NCBI RefSeq assembly: GCF_030269325.1
Contig: NZ_BSTD01000008.1
Coordinates: 496,001 to 560,000, forward strand
Origin: Amycolatopsis sp. NBRC 101858
GTDB taxonomy: Bacteria; Actinomycetota; Actinomycetes; Mycobacteriales; Pseudonocardiaceae
Direction: 5' to 3'
Length of the DNA: 64,000 nt
A program made the translations under genes and the position numbers. Each line of letters starts with the position of its first letter. Position 1 is the first letter of the stretch. The notes under the pieces were generated by a model that ran no database searches, was not told where the DNA came from, and worked only from the letters and a program-made list of their open reading frames with translations. Below, one piece after another: positions 25,051 through 32,983 of the stretch.

Positions 25051-26072
25051 ACGCCGTCGAGGCGGTCGTCGCCGCGCGCCGCCGCGGTGCGGTCCGCGCG
25101 CGTTCGGTGTCGCTGCTGCTCTTCCTCGCGATCGTCGTCGTCTTCGGGGCTTCGCTGGCTGTCGGCGACTTCCCGGTGCCGATCGGCGACCTCCCCGGCC
25201 TGCTCTTCGGCGACGGCGTCGGCCGCGCGGCCTACGTGGTGACCGAACTGCGGCTGCCCCGGGCGGTCACCGGCCTGCTCGTCGGCGTCGCCTTCGGGAC
25301 GGCCGGGGCGCTCTTCCAGCGGCTGCTGCGCAACCCGCTGGCCAGCCCGGACGTCATCGGCGTGACGCAGGGTGCGAGTGCCGCCGCGGTCGTCGCGATC
25401 GTCCTCTTCGGCGCCGCCGGCCCGGTCGTCTCCGCCGCGGCCCTGGCCGGCGCGCTGCTCACCGGCGCCGCGATCTACGTCCTGTCCCGCCGCGGCGGCG
25501 TGCACGGCTACCGGCTGGTGCTCGTCGGCGTCGGCATCGGCGCGATGCTCACCAGCGTCGTCTCGTACCTGATGACCTGGGCCGACGTGACGCTCGCCCA
25601 GCAGGCTCTCATCTGGCTCACCGGCAACCTCAACGCGCGGACCTGGGACCACGCCGGTCCCCTCGCTGCCGCACTCGTCGTGCTCGTGCCCGCGGCGCTG
25701 CTGCTCAGCCGGGCGCTGACCGGGCTGCAGCTCGGCGACGAAACCGCGGCCGGGCTCGGCCTGCACGTCGAACGCAGCCGCCTGGCGCTGCTGGTCGTCG
25801 CGGTCGCGCTCGCCGCGTTCGCGACCGCGGCGGCCGGCCCGATCTCGTTCGTCGCCTTCGTGGCCAACCCGATCGCGACCCGGCTCGTCGGCGGCGCCCG
25901 CGCCGGGCTCGTCCCGGCCGCGCTGACCGGGGCGCTCGTGGTGCTGCTGGGCGACTTCGCGGCCCAGCACCTGCTGGGCGGGCAGCTTCCGGTCGGCGTC
26001 GTCACCGGCGCCGTCGGCGCGCCCTACCTGCTGTGGCTGCTCGCGACGGCGAACCGTGCCGGGCGAGTGTGA
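25047..26072 (+). CDS. Iron-siderophore ABC transporter permease (FecCD family), subunit 2
   Basis: Second FecCD permease, 341 residues, about ten transmembrane segments, forming a heterodimer with the first. It carries LRLPRAVTGLLVGVAFGTAG, RLLRNPLASPDVIGVTQG and GPISFVAFVANPIATRLVGG. The start is GTG at 25047, overlapping the previous stop; the frame is open much further upstream inside the first gene, but those starts are out of context. Translational coupling supports equal subunit synthesis. Confidence 0.94.
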   Translation: MNAVEAVVAARRRGAVRARSVSLLLFLAIVVVFGASLAVGDFPVPIGDLPGLLFGDGVGRAAYVVTELRLPRAVTGLLVGVAFGTAGALFQRLLRNPLASPDVIGVTQGASAAAVVAIVLFGAAGPVVSAAALAGALLTGAAIYVLSRRGGVHGYRLVLVGVGIGAMLTSVVSYLMTWADVTLAQQALIWLTGNLNARTWDHAGPLAAALVVLVPAALLLSRALTGLQLGDETAAGLGLHVERSRLALLVVAVALAAFATAAAGPISFVAFVANPIATRLVGGARAGLVPAALTGALVVLLGDFAAQHLLGGQLPVGVVTGAVGAPYLLWLLATANRAGRV

Positions 26073-26082
26073 GAGGAACGCC

Positions 26083-26901
26083 GTGACACTGCACACCGAG
26101 AACCTCGAACTCGGCTACGGGCCGCTGCGCGTGGTCAAGGACCTGTCCGTCCACATCCCCGAGGGGCGCGTGACGATGATCGTCGGGACCAACGCCTGCG
26201 GGAAGTCGACGCTCCTGCGCGGGCTCGCGCGGCTGCTCACGCCGACCGCGGGCGCGGTCTACCTCGACGGCAAGGGCATCACGACGTGGCGCAGCAAGGA
26301 CGTCGCGACCGTGCTCGGGCTGCTGCCGCAGTCGCCGACCGCGCCCGAGGGCATCACCGTCGCCGACCTCGTCGGCCGCGGCCGTTACCCGCACCAGGGG
26401 ATGTTCCGCCGCTGGAGCGACGAAGACGACGACGCCGTCGCGAAGGCGATGCTCGCGACCGACACCGTCGAGCTGGCCGGCCGGCCGGTCGACGAGCTGT
26501 CCGGTGGGCAGCGCCAGCGCGTCTGGATCGCCATGGCCCTGGCGCAGCGGACGCGGTTGCTGCTGCTCGACGAGCCCACGACGTTCCTCGACATCGCCCA
26601 CCAGGTCGAGGTCCTCGACCTGCTCGCCGAGCTGAACGCCGAGGACGGCCGCACCGTCGTCATCGTCCTGCACGACCTCAACCTGGCCGCCCGCTACGGC
26701 GATCACCTGATCGCGATGAAGGACGGCCGGATCGCCGCCGAGGGCGCGCCGGCCGACATTCTCACCGCCGAACTCGTCGCCGACGTCTTCGGCATGCCCT
26801 GCCAGGTCATCCCCGACCCGGTTTCCGCCACGCCCCTGGTCGTCCCGATCGGCAGGCGGCGGGCCACTCCCCGAGAAGAAGGAACCCTCGATGCGTCCTA
26901 A
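26083..26901 (+). CDS. Iron-siderophore ABC transporter ATP-binding protein
   Basis: ATPase subunit of the FepC/FecE type, 272 residues. Walker A is GTNACGKST (consensus GxNGxGKST, so one small-residue change), the signature is LSGGQRQRVW and Walker B LLLLDEPTTFLD, with the H-loop LHDLNLA. GTG at 26083 with GAGAGGAACGCC upstream is preferred over an ATG at 26056 that would overlap the permease. Third gene of the operon; overlaps the binding-protein gene by 11 bp. Confidence 0.93.
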   Translation: MTLHTENLELGYGPLRVVKDLSVHIPEGRVTMIVGTNACGKSTLLRGLARLLTPTAGAVYLDGKGITTWRSKDVATVLGLLPQSPTAPEGITVADLVGRGRYPHQGMFRRWSDEDDDAVAKAMLATDTVELAGRPVDELSGGQRQRVWIAMALAQRTRLLLLDEPTTFLDIAHQVEVLDLLAELNAEDGRTVVIVLHDLNLAARYGDHLIAMKDGRIAAEGAPADILTAELVADVFGMPCQVIPDPVSATPLVVPIGRRRATPREEGTLDAS

Positions 26902-27898
26902 GTGGACTCGCCTGGCCGCGGTGCTCGCGGCCGGCACGCTGCTGGCCGCCTGCGGCCAGCCGGAGAAGCCGAGCACGTCCGGCGTCGGCGACCAGGACGT
27001 CGCCACCGGTGGCCGGCTGTTCTCCACCGCCGACACCGAAACCGCGAAGCTCGGCGCGGACGTCGGCCCGGGCGTCTTCCCGCGGACCGTCACCCACGCG
27101 CTGGGCAAGACGAAGCTGGACAAGAAGCCGTCACGGGTCGTCGTGCTCGACAGCGGCGAGCTCGACGACGTCCTCGCGCTCGGCATCACCCCGGTCGGCA
27201 TGGCCACCAACTCCGGGCAGAACGACGTGCCGGCCTACCTCGCCGATCGCGCGAAGGGGATACCCGCGGTCGGCGGGATCAGCAACCTCAACCTCGAGGC
27301 GATCGCGGCGCTGAACCCGGACCTCATCCTGGGCAGCAAGCTGCGGGCGAACGACCTCTACCCGCAGCTGTCGAAGATCGCGCCGACGGTGTTCAGCATC
27401 CGGCCCGGGTTCCCGTGGAAGGAGAACCTGCTCCTGATCGGCGCTTCGCTGGGCGCGGAGACGCAGGCGACCGGGCTGCTGAACGACTACCAGAAGCGCG
27501 CGAACGAGGTGAAGGCCGCGGTCAAGGGCGCGCCGAAGATCTCGCTGCTCCGCTTCCACTCCACCGGCATCCGGCTCTACGGGAACCTGTCGTTCATCGG
27601 CGTCATCCTCAAGGACACCGGCCTGGCGCGCCCCGCCAACCAGAACATCGACGAGCTCGCGGCGCAGATCTCCAAGGAGCGCATCGACGAGGCCGACGGC
27701 GACTGGATCTTCTACTCCAGCCTCGGCGCCGGCCCGAGCGCGGACGAGAAGGCCGTCACGAGCAGCGGGCTGTGGGCCGGGTTGAGCGCGGTGAAGGCGA
27801 AGCACGCCATCCCGGTCGACGACTCGGTGTGGTTCCTCGGGCTCGGCCCGATCGGGGCGATGAAGGTCCTCGACGACCTGAAGAAGTACTTGGGCTGA
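26891..27898 (+). CDS. Iron-siderophore substrate-binding lipoprotein
   Basis: Class III periplasmic-type binding protein that hands ferric siderophore to the permeases; membrane-anchored on the outside. 335 residues; signal peptide with lipobox LLAAC (Cys about residue 20), then the FepB-like fold with KKPSRVVVLDSGELDDVLALG and LNLEAIAALNPDLILG. ATG at 26891 is preceded by GAAGAAGGAACC. No siderophore synthetase is nearby, so the system may scavenge siderophores made elsewhere in the genome or by neighbours. Confidence 0.93.
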   Translation: MRPKWTRLAAVLAAGTLLAACGQPEKPSTSGVGDQDVATGGRLFSTADTETAKLGADVGPGVFPRTVTHALGKTKLDKKPSRVVVLDSGELDDVLALGITPVGMATNSGQNDVPAYLADRAKGIPAVGGISNLNLEAIAALNPDLILGSKLRANDLYPQLSKIAPTVFSIRPGFPWKENLLLIGASLGAETQATGLLNDYQKRANEVKAAVKGAPKISLLRFHSTGIRLYGNLSFIGVILKDTGLARPANQNIDELAAQISKERIDEADGDWIFYSSLGAGPSADEKAVTSSGLWAGLSAVKAKHAIPVDDSVWFLGLGPIGAMKVLDDLKKYLG

Positions 27899-27910
27899 GA
27901 AGATCGGCGC

Positions 27911-28396
27911 GTGCCGGAAACCATCGACGAGATCGACGCGCGCCTGCTCCAGGCGCTGGGGGAGGACCCCCGGTCCACGGCGGTCGCGCTGGCCGAGCGG
28001 CTGGGCCTGTCCCGCAACACGGTGCAGGCCCGGCTCGCGCGGCTGGAGCAGCGCGGCGTCCTCGGGTCGTTCGAACGCCGCATCGACCCGGCGCGGCTGG
28101 GCTACCCGCTGCGGGCGTTCGTCAACGCGCAGGTGGACCAGCGGCGCCTCGCCGAGATCGCCGACGCGCTGGCCGTGATCCCCGAGGTGACCGAGGTGTG
28201 CGGGCTGACCGGGGCGAGCGACCTGATGGTGCAGGTCGTGGCCGTCGACGCGGACGATCTCTACCGGATCGCCGGGCGCATCCTGGCCTCGCCCGGGGTC
28301 GAGCGGACCAACATCTCGCTCGTCATGCGCGAGCTCGTCCCGTATCGCCTGACGCCCCTGCTCGAGCGCGTGCATTCTGCGTACCCGGAGACCTGA
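27911..28396 (+). CDS. Lrp/AsnC-family transcriptional regulator
   Basis: Leucine-responsive-type regulator, 161 residues: N-terminal helix-turn-helix (IDARLLQALGEDPRSTAVALAERLGLSRNTVQARL) split across residues 5-42, and a C-terminal RAM effector domain (VTEVCGLTGASDLMVQVVA). It lies 107 bp upstream of the co-directional E1-like gene, which is its likely target. A direct repeat of GCATTCTGCGYAC (28372 and 28415) between or at the edge of the two genes could be its binding site. Confidence 0.92.
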   Translation: MPETIDEIDARLLQALGEDPRSTAVALAERLGLSRNTVQARLARLEQRGVLGSFERRIDPARLGYPLRAFVNAQVDQRRLAEIADALAVIPEVTEVCGLTGASDLMVQVVAVDADDLYRIAGRILASPGVERTNISLVMRELVPYRLTPLLERVHSAYPET

Positions 28397-28503
28397 GCCG
28401 TCCCTCGCCGGTGGGCATTCTGCGCACTTCCGGTGGCCTCGGTTGTGCGTTGCGTCCACCAGTGGTGTCCTTGGGGGCGCTTCCTGCACGAAAGGTGTCG
28501 ACG

Positions 28504-30813
28504 ATGACTCAGGCCTCCCCGGCGGCTCCGGCGACCGGCTCGGACGAGCTCGCCGCGATCGAACGGCGGGTGCTGTGGCTCGCCACCGCGATCGTGCACC
28601 AGGCCAACCGCGTCCGGCCCAACCCGTCCGGGCTCAAGGTCGGCGGGCACCAGGCGTCGTGCGCGTCGCTGGTCTCGATCATGACGTCGCTGTGGTTCCG
28701 GCACCTGCGCCCCGAGGACCGCGTCTCGGTGAAGCCGCACGCGTCGCCGGTGCTCCACGCGATCAACTACCTGCTCGGCGAGCTGGACGAGGCCTACCTG
28801 CCGACGCTGCGCGAGTTCGGCGGGCTGCAGAGCTACCCGAGCCGCGCCAAGGACCCCGACCCGGTGGACTACTCGACCGGCTCGGTCGGCATCGGCGCGA
28901 CGGCCCCGATCTGGGGCGCGCTGGCCCGCCGCTACCTGACGACGCGGGGCTCGTCCGCCGGCACCGGGCGCCAGTACTCGCTGGTCGGCGACGCCGAGCT
29001 GGACGAAGGCGCGATCTGGGAAGCCATCCTCGACCCGGGCGTCGCGGAGCTGGGCGAGATCGTCTGGATCGTCGACCTCAACCGCCAGTCGCTCGACCGC
29101 GTCGTGCCGAACATCGCGGCCGGGCGGCTGCAGGGCATGTTCGACGCGGCCGGCTGGCAGGTGCTGACGCTGAAGTACGGGCGGCTGCTGGAGGAGCTGT
29201 TCACCCGGCCCGGCGGCGCCGAGCTGCGGGCGCGGATCGACGCGATGCCGAACCCCGAGTACCAGCGGCTCCTGCGCTGCGACGCGGCCCAGCTGCGCGA
29301 CCGGCTGCCGGCGGACAACGCCGCGCTGGCTTCGCTGGTCGCCTCGCTGGACGACGCGACGCTGCTGGCCGCGATCCGCAACCTCGGCGGCCACGACCTC
29401 GGCTCGCTGGACGAGGTCTTCGCGTCCATTTCGGACAGCCGCCCGACGGTGATCTTCGCCTACACGGTCAAGGGCCGCGGCCTGCCGACGCAGGGGCACC
29501 CGCAGAACCACTCGTCGCTGCTGACCGTCGCGCAGATGGAAGAGCTGGCTTCGGCTTCGGGCACGGATCTCGCTTCGCCGTGGCAGGGCTTCGCATCGGG
29601 CTCGCCTGAAGCTGCGTTGTGCGCTGACGTTGCTTCGCGCCTTCGCCGTCCTGACATCCCTTCGGCGCCTTCGCTGGAGCTGCCGGTCGACATCGGGCGG
29701 ACGCCGTCCGGGACCGCGACGACGCAGGCCGCGTTGGGCCGCGTGCTGCTCGACCTGACGCGCGAAGCGCCCGAAGCGGCGAAGCGGGTCGTGACGGTCA
29801 GCCCCGACGTCAGCTCGACGACCAACCTCGGCGGCTGGGTCAACAAGGTCGGCGTCTGGTCCGCGACCGAGCGCCGCGACTGGTTCGACGACGACCCCGA
29901 AACGATCATGCACTGGCGCGAGAAGCCCACCGGCCAGCACGTCGAGCTGGGCATCGCCGAGACGAACCTGGTCGGCCTGCTGGGCGAGCTGGGCGCGACC
30001 TGGAGCCGCTGGGGCGAGCCGCTGCTGCCGATCGGCGTCATGTACGACCCGTTCGTCGAGCGCGCGCTGGAGCCGTGGTCGTTCGGCATCTACGCGGGCG
30101 GGCAGTCGATCCTGATCGGCACGCCGTCGGGTGTCACGCTCGCCCCGGAAGGCGGCGCGCACCAGTCGATCACCACGCCGTCGATCGGCATCGAACAGCC
30201 CGGCTGCGTCAGCTACGAGCCCGCGTTCGCGATCGACACCGAGTGGACGCTGCTGGCGGCGCTCGGCCGGCTCGGCAAGCCGGGCGGCACGTCGTCGTAC
30301 TTCCGGCTCTCGACGCGGCCGGTCGACCAGACCCTGGCCGGCGTGCCGACGGATCCGGCGGCGCGCGAACGGCGCCGCCGTCAGGTCGTCGCGGGCGCGT
30401 ACCTGCTGCGCCGCGCGGCGTCCCCGGCGGTCACGCTGGCGGCGATGGGCGCGCTGGTGCCGGACACCCTCGCGGCCGCCGAGCGGCTGGCCCAGGTGGG
30501 CGTCGAGGCCGACGTCGTCTGCGTGACCAGCCCGGGCCTGCTGTTCGAGGCGCTGCAGGCGCGGTCGGGCCGGGGCGGCGGCGAGTCGTGGATCCTCGAC
30601 CAGGCGTTCCCGGCTTCGCGGGCGAAGCCGCTGGTCACCGTGCTCGACGGGCACCCGCACACGCTGGCGTTCCTGGCCGGGGTCAACCGGGTGCCGTCGG
30701 TCGCGCTGGGCGTCACGGGCTTCGGCCAGTCCGGGTCGCTGGAGGACGTCTACCGCCACCACGGCATCGACACGGACGCGATCATCCGGGCGGCGCTCGA
30801 CGTCGTCAGCTGA
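28504..30813 (+). CDS. Thiamine-diphosphate enzyme, pyruvate dehydrogenase E1 (AceE)-like / transketolase-like
   Basis: 769-residue TPP-dependent enzyme resembling homodimeric AceE-type E1 but about 120-150 residues shorter than AceE. Visible features: GLKVGGHQASCASL and HASPVLHAINYLLG in the N-terminal half, the TPP-binding stretch GDAELDEGAIWEA followed by DLNRQSLD near residue 195, and a transketolase-like pyrimidine domain with HVELGIAETN and MYDPFVERALEPW. The 2-oxoacid substrate cannot be read from sequence, and no E2 or E3 gene is adjacent. ATG at 28504 with GAAAGG upstream. The Lrp regulator just upstream suggests control by an amino acid. Ends 8 bp inside the convergent lipoprotein gene. 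Confidence 0.85.
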   Translation: MTQASPAAPATGSDELAAIERRVLWLATAIVHQANRVRPNPSGLKVGGHQASCASLVSIMTSLWFRHLRPEDRVSVKPHASPVLHAINYLLGELDEAYLPTLREFGGLQSYPSRAKDPDPVDYSTGSVGIGATAPIWGALARRYLTTRGSSAGTGRQYSLVGDAELDEGAIWEAILDPGVAELGEIVWIVDLNRQSLDRVVPNIAAGRLQGMFDAAGWQVLTLKYGRLLEELFTRPGGAELRARIDAMPNPEYQRLLRCDAAQLRDRLPADNAALASLVASLDDATLLAAIRNLGGHDLGSLDEVFASISDSRPTVIFAYTVKGRGLPTQGHPQNHSSLLTVAQMEELASASGTDLASPWQGFASGSPEAALCADVASRLRRPDIPSAPSLELPVDIGRTPSGTATTQAALGRVLLDLTREAPEAAKRVVTVSPDVSSTTNLGGWVNKVGVWSATERRDWFDDDPETIMHWREKPTGQHVELGIAETNLVGLLGELGATWSRWGEPLLPIGVMYDPFVERALEPWSFGIYAGGQSILIGTPSGVTLAPEGGAHQSITTPSIGIEQPGCVSYEPAFAIDTEWTLLAALGRLGKPGGTSSYFRLSTRPVDQTLAGVPTDPAARERRRRQVVAGAYLLRRAASPAVTLAAMGALVPDTLAAAERLAQVGVEADVVCVTSPGLLFEALQARSGRGGGESWILDQAFPASRAKPLVTVLDGHPHTLAFLAGVNRVPSVALGVTGFGQSGSLEDVYRHHGIDTDAIIRAALDVVS

Positions 30814-31399
30814 ACGTCGCCGCGGCGAGCATCGCGTCCATCTTCTCGTCCCAGTCGGCGGAGGCGCCGTACTCGACCACGAGGATCTTGCTCGTCGGCA
30901 GCCACCACATCCGGACCTGGTTGTTCTGCTTCGCGTCCTGGCAGGTGACCTGCCACTTGCCGTACTCGGCCTTCTTCGGGCCGATCGGCTGGAAACCGGA
31001 GTCGAGCAGGTCGCTGCCGGTCGCGACGGCGGCGTCCCCGGGCGGTGAGGTGGCGGTGATGCACGTCGGGACGTCCGTGCCGGTGTACCAGCCGAAGGGC
31101 CGCTTCGCGCTGGGCAGGTTGATGGGCGCGTTGGGGTCCGAAGTCGCTTCGCGCAGGTCCAGCAGCCGTGCGTGGCAGACAGCGCTGCCTTCGCCGACGC
31201 AGCCGTCGAGCAGGCCGTCCTGGCCCTTGTCCGTGTACTTCGCGCCCGCGGGCAGGGTGACGTGCATGGTCGAGACCACGACCTGCGGCCCGGCGACCTT
31301 GGTCACGGTCGGGACGGGCTGCGCCTGACCGCCGGTGGTGCTGCTGCAGGCGGTGGCGCCCAGCACCACCGCGACGGCCAGGATGAAACGGCTCCGCAC
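30806..31399 (-). CDS. Putative secreted lipoprotein of unknown function
   Basis: 197 residues with a signal peptide and lipobox GATAC (Cys about residue 18), so it is probably anchored on the outer face of the membrane. Four further cysteines (in DGCVGE, AVCHAR, PTCIT and VTCQD) could form two disulfides. No recognised domain and no motif that indicates activity. GTG at 31399 with AGAGGTGAA upstream; the longer frame to 31453 would place residues before the signal peptide. Confidence 0.75.
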   Translation of the reverse strand: MRSRFILAVAVVLGATACSSTTGGQAQPVPTVTKVAGPQVVVSTMHVTLPAGAKYTDKGQDGLLDGCVGEGSAVCHARLLDLREATSDPNAPINLPSAKRPFGWYTGTDVPTCITATSPPGDAAVATGSDLLDSGFQPIGPKKAEYGKWQVTCQDAKQNNQVRMWWLPTSKILVVEYGASADWDEKMDAMLAAATFS

Positions 31400-31577
31400 G
31401 GGTTCACCTCTTTCGTCCGACCTTGGACTCGCGAGTGCCCCGGCCGGTTTCACCGGGCGGTCGACAATCTAGCCAGCACGGTGCCGTCCGCCGGTCCCGG
31501 GCCGTGGGTGACCTGGCGTACACCAGGCCAGGGCGCCCCGGGCGGCGGCTCGGGGCGCGTGGGACACTGGTTCGGTT

Positions 31578-32684
31578 ATGACTGCCCTCCCGCTCGTTTT
31601 CGACGCCCCCAAGCGCGGCCTGCCGCCGCGCCACCTCGCCGACCTCACGGTGGCCGAGCGCGCCGCCGCCGTCGCCGAGCTGGGGGAGAAGCCGTTCCGC
31701 GCGAAGCAGCTGTCGAACCACTACTTCTCGCGCCTGACGGTGGACCCGGCGGAGATGACGGACATCCCGGCAGCTTCCCGCGCCAAGTTGGTCGCCGACT
31801 TGATGCCGACGCTGCTGACCGAGGTCCGCGCGCTGGCGGCGGACAACGGCGCGACGCGCAAGACGCTGTGGCGCGCGCACGACGGCACGCTCCTGGAGAG
31901 CGTCCTGATGCGTTACCCGGACCGCGCGACACTGTGCATTTCGAGCCAGGCGGGCTGCGGCATGGCGTGCCCGTTCTGCGCGACGGGCCAGGGCGGGTTG
32001 GACCGCAACCTGTCGACGGCCGAGATCGTGGACCAGGTCCGTTCAGCGGCGGCGGTCATGCGCGACGGCGCGATGCCGGGCGGGCCCGGGCGGCTGTCGA
32101 ACATCGTCTTCATGGGCATGGGCGAGCCCCTGGCCAACTACAAGCGTGTGGTGGCCGCGGTGCGGCGGATCACGGATCCCGCGCCGGGTGGGCTGGGGAT
32201 CGGGCAGCGGTCGGTGACGGTGTCGACGGTGGGTCTGGCGCCGGCGATCCGCAAGCTGGCGGACGAGAAGATGCAGGTTCGTCTCGCGGTGTCGCTGCAC
32301 ACGCCGGACGACGAGCTGCGGGACACGCTGGTGCCGGTGAACGAGCGCTGGTCGGTGGACGAGGTGCTGTCGGCGGCGCGGTACTACGCCGACACTTCCG
32401 GGCGGCGGGTGTCCATTGAGTACGCGTTGATCCGGGACATCAACGACCAGCCGTGGCGGGCGGAGCTGCTGGCGAAGCGGCTGCGCAAGCACTTGGGTCA
32501 GCTGGTGCACGTGAACGTGATCCCGTTGAACCCGACGCCGGGTTCGAAGTGGGATGCGTCGCCGAAGCCGGTGGAGCGGGAGTTCGTGCGGCTGGTGAAC
32601 GCGGGCGGAGTAGCGTGCACGGTGCGTGACACGCGCGGCCAGGAGATCGCGGCGGCTTGTGGCCAGCTCGCGGCCGAAGGCTGA
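31578..32684 (+). CDS. rlmN: Dual-specificity 23S rRNA/tRNA adenine-C2 methyltransferase RlmN
   Basis: Radical SAM enzyme that methylates A2503 of 23S rRNA and A37 of some tRNAs. 368 residues. The cluster motif is C127-x3-C131-x2-C134 in GCGMACPFCATG. The conserved MGMGEPLANY loop and VSLHTPDDELRD are present, as is the C-terminal catalytic cysteine in VACTVRDTRG. In many actinomycetes it directly follows cdsA; here 11 kb of accessory genes separate them. Confidence 0.96.
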   Translation: MTALPLVFDAPKRGLPPRHLADLTVAERAAAVAELGEKPFRAKQLSNHYFSRLTVDPAEMTDIPAASRAKLVADLMPTLLTEVRALAADNGATRKTLWRAHDGTLLESVLMRYPDRATLCISSQAGCGMACPFCATGQGGLDRNLSTAEIVDQVRSAAAVMRDGAMPGGPGRLSNIVFMGMGEPLANYKRVVAAVRRITDPAPGGLGIGQRSVTVSTVGLAPAIRKLADEKMQVRLAVSLHTPDDELRDTLVPVNERWSVDEVLSAARYYADTSGRRVSIEYALIRDINDQPWRAELLAKRLRKHLGQLVHVNVIPLNPTPGSKWDASPKPVEREFVRLVNAGGVACTVRDTRGQEIAAACGQLAAEG

Positions 32685-32713
32685 GTTTTCGTTTCTATGT
32701 TGGAGTGTTTGTC

Positions 32714-32983
32714 GTGATGTATGCCCCCAGCCTGCTGGACCCGGCTGCGGAATCGTTGAAGCTGACGGATTTCGCGGGTGCGACGGAGGTTGCGCGTGAG
32801 GCGCGGACGTTGCTGGGTGAGCGGTTCAGCTCGGTGACGTTCATGTACGTGCTGATGCGCGCGTACGAGGTGGAGTACAACGCGGCGCGGGATGCTTCGC
32901 GCTGGCACGAGTTCCACGGTGGGCCGCGGGCGCTGTCGGATGCTGATCTGGAGAAGCTGCTCGCTCCGTGGCTCAGCCGCTGA
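32714..32983 (+). CDS. Small hypothetical protein
   Basis: 89-residue protein of unknown function, mostly predicted helical: AESLKLTDFAGATEVAREARTLL in two parts, then FMYVLMRAYEVEYNAARDASRWHEF. GGAG at 32702 is 8 bp before GTG 32714; ATG at 32717 is an equal alternative. Codon use has somewhat more A/T in third positions than its neighbours. The last 11 bp overlap the convergent pentapeptide-ATPase gene. Confidence 0.6.
   Translation: MMYAPSLLDPAAESLKLTDFAGATEVAREARTLLGERFSSVTFMYVLMRAYEVEYNAARDASRWHEFHGGPRALSDADLEKLLAPWLSR

Noticed and set aside
26902..28503. Long upstream extension of the E1-like frame (1303 residues in total)
   Set aside because: The first 530 codons overlap the siderophore-binding protein and Lrp genes in another frame and contain no domain; the true start is 28504.
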